64,000 nt of DNA, taken from NCBI GenBank assembly GCA_964577215.1, contig CAZNYK010000002.1, forward strand, positions 1 through 64,000, given 5' to 3'. A model generated the notes under the pieces. It saw nothing but the letters and a program-made list of their open reading frames with translations. It was not told where the DNA came from and did no database searches. Origin of the DNA: UBA2329 sp964577215 (GTDB lineage Bacteria > Bacteroidota > Bacteroidia > Chitinophagales > Saprospiraceae). The translations under genes and the position numbers were made by a program. Below, one piece after another: positions 25,501-34,623 of the stretch (positions within the stretch are counted from its first letter, which is position 1; every line of letters starts with the position of its first letter).

Positions 25501-27369
25501 TTACTTTCCCGTCAATTCATTATTACCGCGTACGACATCTGCCATGCGGCCCGAGGGATCAATCACGATTTTGGCAATGTCTGCATGTTTCACCGGAATA
25601 GTAAAAGTATAGGCAGGTTTTACCCAGGGCCAAGGCTCCAGCGTGGCAAATTCGCCGAATATGGCATCGGCACTCTTGCCGCCCCGCATCATGCACAAAG
25701 GAATGTGAAAACGTTGTTTACTGCCGTCGCGCAGTGTGATCTCCACATCCACCGGCATCGGCATGGCCCCTGCCCTCTCCAGGGTAACGGAGGTGTTTGC
25801 TCTTCCGGAGTGATCAAAAGACTTTACCCTGTAGTCGATACTATGAGTGGAATACACGAAATAATCCAAATACCAATCCAGCTCCAGTCCGGATACTCTC
25901 TCCATTATGCGGATGAAGTCCTTATCGTCAGGGTGCTTGAATTTCCAATCTTCATAATAGCGCAGCAATCCGGCATCCAGCGCCGCCGGCCCAATGACGT
26001 AGGCCAACTGAGCCAGGAATACCGCGCCCTTATTGTAGCTGCCAACCCCGTAGGCTGTGTTGCTTTGAAAATGATCGGAGGGAGTGCTCAACGCCTCTTC
26101 CCAGGAGGTTTTGGCGAAATTGATATAACCCTGGTAATCCGGCCACTGCGGAAAAGCTACCGGGCTTCTTCCCTGTAAAAGGCTCTCGCCTGCCAGGAAA
26201 TTCATCACGTCGGCGGAGGCATAGTTTACAAATCCTTCGTCCATCCAGGCATAACGGGCCTCATTGGTGCCCAGTATCATAGGATACCAACTGTGCATCA
26301 ACTCGTGCACAGACACCCCCACGAGGCTGTTGAGCGGCCGGTGCCCGGTGATGAGCGTAGCCATAGGATATTCCATGCCCCCGTCGCCGCCCTGTATGAA
26401 GGCGTATTCCGGGTAAGGATACTTCCCAAACCGGGCGTTGATGTAGTCGAACGCGCGGTCCATGATCGCCGGCAGCTTTTCCCATGCCTCCGTCCTTTCG
26501 CCGGGCTGGTAAAAAAAGCGGAGCACCGTGCCGTCGGCACGGGTCAGCGTGGTGTGCTTATAGTCGGGGTCGGCAGCCCATACAAAGTCATTGACATTGC
26601 CGGCTTTGAAGTGCCAGGTCAATTTGCGCGCACCGGATACCGGCCCGGGGCCCTTTCCGAAATAGCCGTGACCTGTACTATCCGGGTTTTGCAGCACTCC
26701 CGTGGCAGCCACCACAAACCGGGCATCTATGGATATGCGCACATCAAAATCGCCGAAAGTGCCGTAGAATTCTCTTCCGATATAATCGTCGGGGTGCCAG
26801 CCATGGCGGTCATAAGCGCAGATTTTGGGATACCACTGCGCCATGGAATAATCAATTCCCTCTGAATTGTTCCTGCCGTTGCGCCGGATTTGGAGCGGCA
26901 CCTGCGATTCAAATTCCATTTGGAACTGAGCCTTTTGGCCGGGCAATACAGGGTTGGAGAGTTTGACCTCCAATATGGTTCCCTGTACCTTAATGGATGC
27001 CGCCGGCGCCCCATCGTGCAGAAAGGTATTGACTTTAGTATAACCGGTTTCTCCCGGTTTGAGCCTGGTAATTCGATCAGCAATGCGCGAATCCGGATCG
27101 GCGATATGCATAGAGCGCATTTCCATCATACTGCCCGGCTGAAAGGCATTGAGGTACAAATGATAAAACACCCGGTGCAAGGTGTCGGGAGAATTATTGT
27201 AATACGTGAGCTGCTGAACGCCCTGGAACCGGTGCCTGCTCACATCAAAATCAATTTCCATTTGATATTCCACCCGCTGCTGCCAATAGCCGGAGCCGGG
27301 TTGGGCCGAAGCGATACATAGCCATGAAAAAAATGCGACCGGCAGAGAAAGAATGCGACTGTAGGGCAT
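25501..27369 (-). CDS. Secreted M1-family zinc metallopeptidase
   Basis: 622 residues with a signal peptide (LPVAFFSWLCIASAQ). The M1 core is complete: exopeptidase-type motif GGMEYPMATLI in place of GAMEN, zinc site HELMHSWYP near residue 352, and the third ligand in WMDEGFVNYAS. The N-terminal saddle domain begins YQMEIDFDVSRHRFQGVQQL. M1 enzymes remove N-terminal residues from peptides; Bacteroidota secreted members of this size are common. No T9SS sorting domain is seen at the C-terminus, so a periplasmic site is likely. It is last in a leftward run that starts with the O-antigen ligase gene and is closed by a terminator. Confidence 0.92.
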   Translation of the reverse strand: MPYSRILSLPVAFFSWLCIASAQPGSGYWQQRVEYQMEIDFDVSRHRFQGVQQLTYYNNSPDTLHRVFYHLYLNAFQPGSMMEMRSMHIADPDSRIADRITRLKPGETGYTKVNTFLHDGAPAASIKVQGTILEVKLSNPVLPGQKAQFQMEFESQVPLQIRRNGRNNSEGIDYSMAQWYPKICAYDRHGWHPDDYIGREFYGTFGDFDVRISIDARFVVAATGVLQNPDSTGHGYFGKGPGPVSGARKLTWHFKAGNVNDFVWAADPDYKHTTLTRADGTVLRFFYQPGERTEAWEKLPAIMDRAFDYINARFGKYPYPEYAFIQGGDGGMEYPMATLITGHRPLNSLVGVSVHELMHSWYPMILGTNEARYAWMDEGFVNYASADVMNFLAGESLLQGRSPVAFPQWPDYQGYINFAKTSWEEALSTPSDHFQSNTAYGVGSYNKGAVFLAQLAYVIGPAALDAGLLRYYEDWKFKHPDDKDFIRIMERVSGLELDWYLDYFVYSTHSIDYRVKSFDHSGRANTSVTLERAGAMPMPVDVEITLRDGSKQRFHIPLCMMRGGKSADAIFGEFATLEPWPWVKPAYTFTIPVKHADIAKIVIDPSGRMADVVRGNNELTGK

Positions 27370-27448
27370 CGATACTGGATTTATTTGAAGCTATGGTCTT
27401 TACCTTTCCGTGGGTTCATCCGGCAACTGAAGTCGCCGGTACAGAGGC

Positions 27449-28510
27449 TTACTTCCATCCCGCTTTCGCCATCAATTCATCCGCCTTTTCATAACGGGCC
27501 GCAACCTCATTCAGGCGCGCGGTTATTTCGTAGAAACCTCCGATTTCATCAAAAAGATCATGCGGAAGCGTCATTGGATTGATGGGGAGGTCAACGGTAG
27601 CATTGGTAAACACAGGTTGCTGCTCGGCGCCGGTAAGAAATTCCAGCAACATGACTCCAAAATCGCGGTGAGGCGCATTTCTCAGCAGGCCTGCCCCGCC
27701 AATGTAAAAGACGGAGGTCTTATCAGGTTGCGTCAAAAAAATAAATCCAACCTGGCTTGCAGGCGTAGTGAACTCGGGATTGCCGCTCGCTTTCATTTGC
27801 AATAGCACGTTGGATGGAACCAGGGCCATGGTACCCTGCCCTGCTGCAAGGGCTTTGATGATGTCATAGTCAGTGGCGGCCTGCACCCCTTCGAGGCGGT
27901 TTTTCAGCACGCCGTCCAACCAGCGGGAGGCGAAGGCCTCACCATTCACGGCAATCAGCCCGGCTACAAGCCCCCTGTTGGATGCCTGGGAAGGGTTTCC
28001 CAAAAGCAACTTGCCGCGCAGGGCGGGCGCCGTAATGTCGCTATAGGTGTAAAGCGTGCGCAGGTCAATTTTGCCCTTGGCAAAGGCCAGCCCTACGGCG
28101 CCCCGGTCCAATGCGGTCCAATGGCCCTCATTGTCGCGATACCGGGTGGGCACGTTGCGGTCCAATTGCTGGGTAGAAAAAGGCTGCAAAAGCCCCGCCT
28201 TGCGCGCTTCTTCCAAATACCAGGCATCCGGGGCGATGAACACGTCTGCCTGAACCTGATCTGCCTCGGCTTTCATACGGGCAAGCAAGTTTTCCTCGGT
28301 ATCCTTGACCACCTCCACCTTAATGCCTGTATTGGCGGTAAACTGATTGAACAATTGCTGGTCAGCGGTGAAATAGCGATGCGTATAAACGCGTACAATA
28401 TTGGTGTTGACCTCAGCCGCGGAAGCGGAATCAGCCTGGCTGCCTTGTTTGCCGCCGCATGAGTTGAAAAGAAACCCCGCGGTTATGAAAAAAAGAATTC
28501 TAAAAAGCAT
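27449..28510 (-). CDS. FbpA-like (iron-type) ABC substrate-binding lipoprotein, orphan
   Basis: 353 residues from the ATG at 28510; a TTG three codons upstream is less likely. The signal ends in the lipobox LFNSC. The fold is that of ferric-ion/thiamine binding proteins: VYTHRYFTADQQLFNQF, LLARMKAEADQVQADVFIAP, ALDRGAVGLAFAKGKIDL. In FbpA proteins the metal is held by a Tyr-Tyr pair after GEV. Here that stretch reads AGQGTMALVPSNVLLQ, without tyrosines, so iron binding in the usual manner is doubtful. No permease or ATPase is adjacent. It lies 16 bp downstream of an FkbM methyltransferase in the same direction. Confidence 0.82.
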   Translation of the reverse strand: MLFRILFFITAGFLFNSCGGKQGSQADSASAAEVNTNIVRVYTHRYFTADQQLFNQFTANTGIKVEVVKDTEENLLARMKAEADQVQADVFIAPDAWYLEEARKAGLLQPFSTQQLDRNVPTRYRDNEGHWTALDRGAVGLAFAKGKIDLRTLYTYSDITAPALRGKLLLGNPSQASNRGLVAGLIAVNGEAFASRWLDGVLKNRLEGVQAATDYDIIKALAAGQGTMALVPSNVLLQMKASGNPEFTTPASQVGFIFLTQPDKTSVFYIGGAGLLRNAPHRDFGVMLLEFLTGAEQQPVFTNATVDLPINPMTLPHDLFDEIGGFYEITARLNEVAARYEKADELMAKAGWK

Positions 28511-28526
28511 GGGTAGCAAAGTTTAT

Positions 28527-29441
28527 TTAACCGGCAAAGTTGGGTATTTGCGGCAAAAACACAAAATTCTCAGAATCAATTCCCTGTTGCAGCATGTACT
28601 TGTCCAGATCCGTACATGGTTGAAGCTGTCCAACTGCATCCGGCACATATGCCCGGACACCCCACTCAAACAGCACTTCTGCCGCCTTGCGATGCGAATG
28701 GCCGGGAATGTACTCCATTGCAATCACAGGCGGCGCTTTGCTCTTGATCAATTCCCTCATTCCCAGCAATACATCGTACTCGGCGCCCTCCACATCAATC
28801 TTGACAAGCCGGGGACTTGCGCCTGCGCGTTCAAAAAAAATATCCAGCGAAACAGAGGAGAGCTCTACCTTGCGGCCTTTCAAATGTGCCGGAACGGCCT
28901 CCGGGTTAGTAGTATTGTACTCCGAGAAAAGTGTGGGAAATTCCCAAAACGGCAACTGGCCCTCCCCGCTTCCCACCAAAATCTGCATGGCTTCGACATG
29001 CGGAAAAGCGGCAGTATTGCGCTGTAAAACGCTAAAGTTAGCCTCTCCCGGTTCAAAGGCAAATACACGTCCTTGTTCTTCGCAGAGAACAGCGGCAAGC
29101 AGCGTAAAAAAACCGAAATGCGCACCCACATCAGCCACTACATCACCAGGACGGAGAAATTGCATGAGAAAACGCGCCAGCCGGAGTTCGGAATCATGCG
29201 TCTTGCACCCCAACAGGTACAGGTCCATTCCTGCAGGTAGGGCCACTTCCATCTCGGCGCCGAAAAAGGTGCGGCAGCGGCGAAGTTGGGGCTTCCCGGT
29301 GAGTGGATAAATGATATGGCGAAATGCCATGACGCCCAGGTAGCTACCGGGGTTGTATATCAGGCGCCGCCATTTGGATGCCGCGGCCAGCCTGGTCGCC
29401 TCATCAAGCTTTTCACTCCATTGATGCAGCAATGCAATCAT
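28527..29441 (-). CDS. FkbM-family methyltransferase
   Basis: 304 residues. The start is fixed by the ATGA overlap with the upstream stop (29438-29441); the longer open frame upstream only mirrors that neighbour. SAM-dependent fold: VVADVGAHFGFFTLLAA (motif I), VFAFEPGEANFSVLQRN, and the FkbM signature VKIDVEGAEYDVLLGM. FkbM enzymes O-methylate sugars or related metabolites. Translational coupling to an O-antigen ligase/polymerase-like gene suggests methylation of a surface glycan, inferred from context. Confidence 0.9.
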   Translation of the reverse strand: MIALLHQWSEKLDEATRLAAASKWRRLIYNPGSYLGVMAFRHIIYPLTGKPQLRRCRTFFGAEMEVALPAGMDLYLLGCKTHDSELRLARFLMQFLRPGDVVADVGAHFGFFTLLAAVLCEEQGRVFAFEPGEANFSVLQRNTAAFPHVEAMQILVGSGEGQLPFWEFPTLFSEYNTTNPEAVPAHLKGRKVELSSVSLDIFFERAGASPRLVKIDVEGAEYDVLLGMRELIKSKAPPVIAMEYIPGHSHRKAAEVLFEWGVRAYVPDAVGQLQPCTDLDKYMLQQGIDSENFVFLPQIPNFAG

Positions 29442-30898
29442 TGGGTTGCTGCATTTTGCCGGCGCGAAAGCAAGTCGAAATTGACCAGCATTGCCAGATG
29501 CATAAAAAAGAAGGAGCCTATCTTGTCGGTCTCTATCAAGTCGTTGATAATACAGAGGACAAGGATGATGATAACGGAAAGAGAAATCATCATCACGGCT
29601 TGTTTGCTGCGCTTTTCGCGGAGCCGATGATAAATTCTCTCGCCGTACAACAGTGCCGCGAATGCCGGCAGCAGAAAAAACAGTAAACCCGGCAAGCCCT
29701 GCTCCACGGATATCATCAGGTAATAACAATGGATGCCGGAGCGCTCCGGGTTGTGACTCACATACGTTCGAAAACTGGATACGGTATATGGCTTGTACTC
29801 CTCCAGGAAGTTGCCCGGCCCAAAGCCCGTCAACGGGCGTTCGCCTACCATATAAAACCCGGCGATCCAACGATAAAATCGCTCCATGGTGGAAATATCT
29901 TCTCCCTGCGCGGTGGCTTCCAGTAAATTGTCGAAGCGGGTATGGCTGATGGTGCGTTCATAAGTGGGAGCAAACCGGAGATATGTGTTTTGAGAAGCCA
30001 TCCAGCCCGTTGTCAATACTATCGCCAGAACTGCGAAGCCGAGAGCAGCCTTCATCAGTTTTAAACGAATGACCCAATATGCACCGAGCGCGATGAGAAC
30101 AGCGCCCATAGCAGCGCGGGTGTAGGAAAGCTGAATGGCCGCCAGTAGCAAAATCAGGGATCCGAATAGAAAAATGCCCGGAATGCTCCAGCGCGGGTAC
30201 CAACTGCGGATGAACCATACCAAAGGGAATATAACAGCCATAATAGCTGCATATGACACATGATTGCGATAAAATGGAGAAAGGACTCTGTAAACATCCT
30301 CAAAGGAAAATCCATAAGTGGCATGGCGCGCCAAAATGATGAGCACTGTGCCTGTCAAGGGAATAAAAATCACCCAGAAAAAACGTCTGAGGTCCTCTGC
30401 GTCCCGCAACAAATAACCTGCCAGAAAGAAAAAAGTGGATAAGTACCAGGTCTTGGCCAAAAAAAACTTCAGGGAAACGACTGTATCCACAGAGGTAAGC
30501 AGTGGCACAACCGTCCAGCCCCAGTGCAGCAACAGCAATAGCGTAATGGGGTGTTGTAAAAAATCTCGTCCTACGGCACCCCTGTGCCGGGTCAGGTACA
30601 GCAGAAAAACAAGCATCAACCCCACGATGAGCGGCTCGGTAGGCAAGTCTGTGCCGAATCCATTGGGCAATACAATCTCAGTAGATATCGGGATAGAGAA
30701 AAGGAGCAGGTAAAAAACCCGGCGAAAGTCCATTACGCTCTGGTAGGTCAGAAGGGCTAAAACCGGCAGGCCCAGCCAAAGCCATTCGTGTTTATACACG
30801 GCTGCGAACAGCCCCGACAATGTGAGCAAGGCGAATACGGCAAAAAGCGCCTTTTCTACTGTAATAGCGCCGGCAATTGCTGTTTTCAGGCGGATCAT
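29438..30898 (-). CDS. O-antigen ligase / polymerase family (Wzy/WaaL-like) membrane protein
   Basis: 486 residues with about 11-12 membrane segments. A large periplasmic loop carries LTGFGPGNFLEEYKPY, the typical Wzy_C signature, and SHNPERSGIHCYYL just after it. Family members polymerise O-units or transfer glycans to lipid A-core or protein acceptors; the sequence alone does not say which. First gene of a leftward group with an FkbM methyltransferase (4-bp overlap). The divergent saccharopine-dehydrogenase-like gene starts 92 bp away. Confidence 0.9.
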   Translation of the reverse strand: MIRLKTAIAGAITVEKALFAVFALLTLSGLFAAVYKHEWLWLGLPVLALLTYQSVMDFRRVFYLLLFSIPISTEIVLPNGFGTDLPTEPLIVGLMLVFLLYLTRHRGAVGRDFLQHPITLLLLLHWGWTVVPLLTSVDTVVSLKFFLAKTWYLSTFFFLAGYLLRDAEDLRRFFWVIFIPLTGTVLIILARHATYGFSFEDVYRVLSPFYRNHVSYAAIMAVIFPLVWFIRSWYPRWSIPGIFLFGSLILLLAAIQLSYTRAAMGAVLIALGAYWVIRLKLMKAALGFAVLAIVLTTGWMASQNTYLRFAPTYERTISHTRFDNLLEATAQGEDISTMERFYRWIAGFYMVGERPLTGFGPGNFLEEYKPYTVSSFRTYVSHNPERSGIHCYYLMISVEQGLPGLLFFLLPAFAALLYGERIYHRLREKRSKQAVMMISLSVIIILVLCIINDLIETDKIGSFFFMHLAMLVNFDLLSRRQNAATQ

Positions 30899-30990
30899 CC
30901 GGAAAGTTTACGAGGCAAAAGTAACATTTGTCATTTCTTTTCTCCTCAAAACCTCTTTAATTGCCGCTGGTGATAAGAAAAGCAAACGAA

Positions 30991-32139
30991 ATGAAAAAGA
31001 TTTTGATCATAGGGGGTTACGGCAATGCCGGGCGCTGTATCGCGCGCTTATTGCTGGAGCAAAAGCGCGACGTGCATGTCATCCTGGGCGGCCGCGACAT
31101 CGAAAAGGCCCAACGCCTTGCCGGTGCTTTGAATGAAGGTAGTACCACGGGGCGCGTTTCGGCCGTCCAATTAGACGCCACGCAAAAGAACAGCCTGGAA
31201 GATGCCCTGCCGCAGGCCGACTTTGTGGTAAACGCCGCCGGTACAATGACGCATACGTCCCTCATTGCGGAAGCCCTGCTGCAGGCCGGTAAAGATGCAA
31301 TGGATACGCAGTTATCCTCCCCCGAAAAACTTGAGGTTCTGGGGCGGTACGCTTCCACTTTTAAAGATGCCGGCCTTTGCTACATAACCGACGGCGGATT
31401 TCACCCCGGCGTGCCAGCGGCATTAGTGCGGTTTGCAGCCATTGAATTTGACCGCCTGGAGCGCGCCAACGTATTCAGTGCCATGCGCATCAATTGGAAA
31501 GCCCTGGAGTTGTCGCCGGAAACCATGGACGAATTTGTCCATGAATTCAGATACTATAACGGCGCCACCTTTCAAAACGGCGCCTGGGTGAAGCCCAAAT
31601 CCTACGAGGCGGCGCCTTTCAACTTCGGCCCGCCGTTCGGCAGGGAATACTGCGCTCCGATGTATTTGTCGGAACTGGCAGTGTTGCCGGAAGAAATCCC
31701 AAGCCTCAAAGAGACAGGGTTTTTCGTGAGCGGATTCAACGTGTTGACCGACTATTTGCTCATACCTGTGGTGTACCTGGCTGCCAGGTGGCTTCCGACC
31801 AGGAAATTGCGCTGGGCCTCCAGGCTGTTCAAATGGGGACTGGGTTTCACCAGGCCGCCCTACGGCATCCACTTAGTGGCGGATTGCAGAGGCGTGGAGG
31901 ATGGCAAAAGCCAGCGACGGCGCATTCGCCTTTACCACAAGGACGCATACCTGATGACGGCCGCGCCGGTGACCGCTTGCCTGCTTCAGTACCTCGACGG
32001 CAGCATTCGGAAGCCCGGCTTGTGGTATCAGGCAGACATTGTAGAACCGGCCCGGTTCATAGCAGACTTGGTCCACATGGGTGTCAGAGTGACGGAAGAA
32101 ACCGACAGAACTCGAAAGCGCAAAGCCCAGCCTGCTTAG
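30991..32139 (+). CDS. Saccharopine-dehydrogenase-like NAD(P)-binding protein
   Basis: 382 residues from the ATG at 30991; a TTG at 30961 is less likely. The N-terminal Rossmann motif is KILIIGGYGNAGRCIARLL, followed by the family's VVNAAGTMTHTSLIAEALL and YITDGGFHPGVPAALVR. The C-terminal half resembles Sacchrp_dh_NADP-type oxidoreductases of unknown substrate rather than true lysine-pathway enzymes. A hydrophobic stretch at about 250-265 (LTDYLLIPVVYLAARWL) may contact the membrane. It ends in a 4-bp convergent overlap with ndk. Confidence 0.8.
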   Translation: MKKILIIGGYGNAGRCIARLLLEQKRDVHVILGGRDIEKAQRLAGALNEGSTTGRVSAVQLDATQKNSLEDALPQADFVVNAAGTMTHTSLIAEALLQAGKDAMDTQLSSPEKLEVLGRYASTFKDAGLCYITDGGFHPGVPAALVRFAAIEFDRLERANVFSAMRINWKALELSPETMDEFVHEFRYYNGATFQNGAWVKPKSYEAAPFNFGPPFGREYCAPMYLSELAVLPEEIPSLKETGFFVSGFNVLTDYLLIPVVYLAARWLPTRKLRWASRLFKWGLGFTRPPYGIHLVADCRGVEDGKSQRRRIRLYHKDAYLMTAAPVTACLLQYLDGSIRKPGLWYQADIVEPARFIADLVHMGVRVTEETDRTRKRKAQPA

Positions 32140-32555
32140 AAGCGCTCCAAGCTGGAAAAGAAAAATGCACTTTCAATTGCGGCATTTTCGTCAGAATCGG
32201 AACCGTGTACGGCATTTTCGCCCACATTGCGGGCATACAGTGCTCGAATGGTGCCCGGTGCGGCTTTAGCAGGATCGGTTGCACCGATGAGGGTGCGAAA
32301 ATCCTCAACGGCGTTTTCTTTTTCCAGGATTGCCGCTACGATCGGGCCGGAAGACATAAACTCCACCAGCTCGCCATAAAAGGGACGTTCTTTGTGTACC
32401 GCATAAAATTCTCCTGCCTTACTGGCGGAGAGATGCATCATTTTAATTGCCGCGATGCGAAATCCGGCTTCATTGATCTTTGCGAGAATGGCGCCGATAT
32501 GCCCGCTCTGCACCGCATCGGGCTTGATCATCGTAAAAGTGGTATTGCCTGCCAT
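32136..32555 (-). CDS. ndk: Nucleoside diphosphate kinase
   Basis: 139 residues, normal length. It transfers the gamma-phosphate of ATP to nucleoside diphosphates through a phosphohistidine. Signatures: FTMIKPDAVQSGHIGAIL at the start, HKERPFYGELVEFMSSGP, IGATDPAKAAPGTIRALYA, and the active-site histidine block NAVHGSDS. Cytoplasmic. Divergent from the NrnA-like gene (122 bp apart) and convergent with the upstream dehydrogenase by a 4-bp overlap. Confidence 0.97.
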   Translation of the reverse strand: MAGNTTFTMIKPDAVQSGHIGAILAKINEAGFRIAAIKMMHLSASKAGEFYAVHKERPFYGELVEFMSSGPIVAAILEKENAVEDFRTLIGATDPAKAAPGTIRALYARNVGENAVHGSDSDENAAIESAFFFSSLERF

Positions 32556-32677
32556 AGGATATTTGGTTTAAAAAAGCGGCGCAAAGCTAATCAAAGTAGA
32601 ATATTCTGCATCCTGCTTCAATGAATATTTTGTGATATGCCGGAATTTTGTGAAATTCGCCCCGACTTTTTGAAACC

Positions 32678-33685
32678 ATGGAGAATTTGCACGAGCTGAA
32701 GACCCTCCTGTCTGCTCCCAAAGATATCATCATTATTTCCCACCGCAATCCCGATGGAGATGCAATAGGTTCTTCTTTAGGGCTTTATCACTATTTGAAC
32801 AGCTTAGGACACGCCGTTCACGTCATTTTCCCTTCTGAATATCCCGACGCTTTTCTATGGATGCCCGGCATCAATGACATTATTATTTTTGATGCCGACC
32901 CTGAACGAACCCGCGAGGTGGCCGAGCGCGCCCAAATCATTTTTTGCCTTGATTTTAACTCTTTAGACCGAATCGATAAAGTCGGAGAGATCATACAGCC
33001 GCTCAAAGCAAAAAAAGTACTCATCGACCATCACCTCTACCCCGAACCCTTTGCCGACTACATGATCTCGGATACTATGGCCAGTTCCACGGCTGAAATG
33101 ATATTCGAATTCATCGACCGCATGGGGCACAAAGCCGAGATGCCCATCGCCACGGCAGAATCTATCTACACGGGAATCGTTACAGATACCGGTTCCTTTA
33201 AATTCAGCACATCGGCCAAGTTGTTTCGCATCGTAGCTGAATTGCTCGAACTTGGAGTGGACGACTACAAGCTCCAGGACCTCATTTTCAACACCCTCGA
33301 TGAGAAGCAACTCCGCCTCCTCGGGCATTGCCTGTACAACAGAATGGAAATACTTCCCGAATACCGCACCGGGATCATTACCCTTACCAAGGAAGATTAT
33401 GAAACGTTTGAGATCGCAAGGGGAGAAACGGAAGGCATCGTGAATTACCTGCTCAAAATGAAAGACATCACCATGGCGGCTTTCATTACCGAACAACCCA
33501 ACATAGTAAAGCTTTCCCTGCGCTCCAAAGGCGACTTTTCCGTACAGGAGATAGCCCGCAAGCATTTCAAAGGCGGCGGGCATCGCAATGCCTCCGGGGG
33601 ATTTTCTTTCCAGCCGCTGAAAGCCACCCTCCGCAAGTTCAAAGAGCTGCTCCCTGAATACAAGGATACGCTCAACTCATATTGA
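32678..33685 (+). CDS. NrnA-like DHH/DHHA1 phosphoesterase
   Basis: 335 residues. DHH motifs: SHRNPDGDAIGSSLGLY, FCLDFNSLDRID, LIDHHLYPEPFADY, TGIVTDTGSFKFST. A DHHA1 substrate-recognition domain ends with KGGGHRNASGGFSF. NrnA proteins degrade nano-RNAs and dephosphorylate 3'-phosphoadenosine 5'-phosphate with divalent metal; some relatives act on cyclic dinucleotide products. The start is the ATG at 32678. An FKBP gene follows after 38 bp. Confidence 0.92.
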   Translation: MENLHELKTLLSAPKDIIIISHRNPDGDAIGSSLGLYHYLNSLGHAVHVIFPSEYPDAFLWMPGINDIIIFDADPERTREVAERAQIIFCLDFNSLDRIDKVGEIIQPLKAKKVLIDHHLYPEPFADYMISDTMASSTAEMIFEFIDRMGHKAEMPIATAESIYTGIVTDTGSFKFSTSAKLFRIVAELLELGVDDYKLQDLIFNTLDEKQLRLLGHCLYNRMEILPEYRTGIITLTKEDYETFEIARGETEGIVNYLLKMKDITMAAFITEQPNIVKLSLRSKGDFSVQEIARKHFKGGGHRNASGGFSFQPLKATLRKFKELLPEYKDTLNSY

Positions 33686-33723
33686 CACTTCAACATTTCA
33701 TCACATTATCAATTTACTTCTTT

Positions 33724-34572
33724 ATGAAAATGTATCTGCTTCCGGCCCTCGGCCTGCTTTTTCTCCTTTTGGGATGCAAAAAACAGGAAGAACTCCGCAC
33801 ATCCGCAGGGTACCGCTATACTATGCATGTGGACAAAGGCGGCGACATGCCTCAACCAGGCGACAGGGTCTTTTTCCATGTTAAAGTCAGGAAAAACGAT
33901 TCCGACTCCATTTTTTACGATACCCGTGACTTTGAGGAGGAAATTCCCAGCGTACAAATTCCTGCTGAGGAAGAAGGGCAGCCATCTCAGCCCGTCTCAC
34001 CTGTAGTCGATCTGCTTCGCCTGCTCAGCCCCGGCGACAGCGCTACGGTCATCTGGGAACTCGACACGGTGTCATTCAAGCCGGAAGGGTTTGAAACCGC
34101 CAAAGAACTTTATTACGATATTGTAATGCTGGAAATCAAAACCCAGGCTCAAATTGACGAGGCCAAAAACCTCATCACTGCCCAGGTAAACGAGTTTGCC
34201 ACGGCAATGAGCAGCGGCAATCCGCCGGCTGGTCTGCAAACCTCTGCTTCCGGATTGAAATACCTCATCCTCGAGCAAGGTAAAGGGCCCGCAGCCGACC
34301 CCGGAATTTCCGTCAAGGTACATTACTATGGCGCATTGCCTGATGGCACATTGTTTGACACTTCCTTCGATCGAGGTACGCCGCTTCCCTTTACACTTGG
34401 AGATCAAGGCCTTATCGCCGGATGGACGGAAGGTGTGGACTTGCTCAACGAAGGCGGCAAAGCCATTTTGTACATCCCCTTTCAGTTGGGGTATGGCGAA
34501 ACAGGCTTTCCACCGGTAATCCCGGAAAAATCCGATCTCATATTCTACGTCGAACTCGTTTCGGTGAACTGA
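33724..34572 (+). CDS. FKBP-type peptidyl-prolyl isomerase lipoprotein
   Basis: 282 residues from the ATG at 33724; the in-frame upstream codons extend it without a proper signal. Lipobox LLLLGC followed by KKQEE. A poorly conserved N-terminal FKBP-like half (about 30-150) precedes a good FKBP_C domain: SGLKYLILEQGKGPAADPG, VKVHYYGALPDGTLFDTSFD and GYGETGFPPVIPEKSDLIFY. It catalyses proline cis-trans isomerisation, presumably assisting folding of envelope proteins. The double-FKBP layout resembles GldI/Mip-like gliding-associated lipoproteins of Bacteroidota, but gldI identity is not established. Confidence 0.88.
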   Translation: MKMYLLPALGLLFLLLGCKKQEELRTSAGYRYTMHVDKGGDMPQPGDRVFFHVKVRKNDSDSIFYDTRDFEEEIPSVQIPAEEEGQPSQPVSPVVDLLRLLSPGDSATVIWELDTVSFKPEGFETAKELYYDIVMLEIKTQAQIDEAKNLITAQVNEFATAMSSGNPPAGLQTSASGLKYLILEQGKGPAADPGISVKVHYYGALPDGTLFDTSFDRGTPLPFTLGDQGLIAGWTEGVDLLNEGGKAILYIPFQLGYGETGFPPVIPEKSDLIFYVELVSVN

Positions 34573-34623
34573 CGTTATACCCGACGAAAAATGGTTTGCG
34601 TAAAAAAATAAACTAAAAATACG

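Noticed and set aside
28527..29870. Long N-terminal extension of the FkbM protein
   Set aside because: The extra 143 codons are an alternative frame of the O-antigen ligase gene; the ATGA overlap at 29438-29441 fixes the start.
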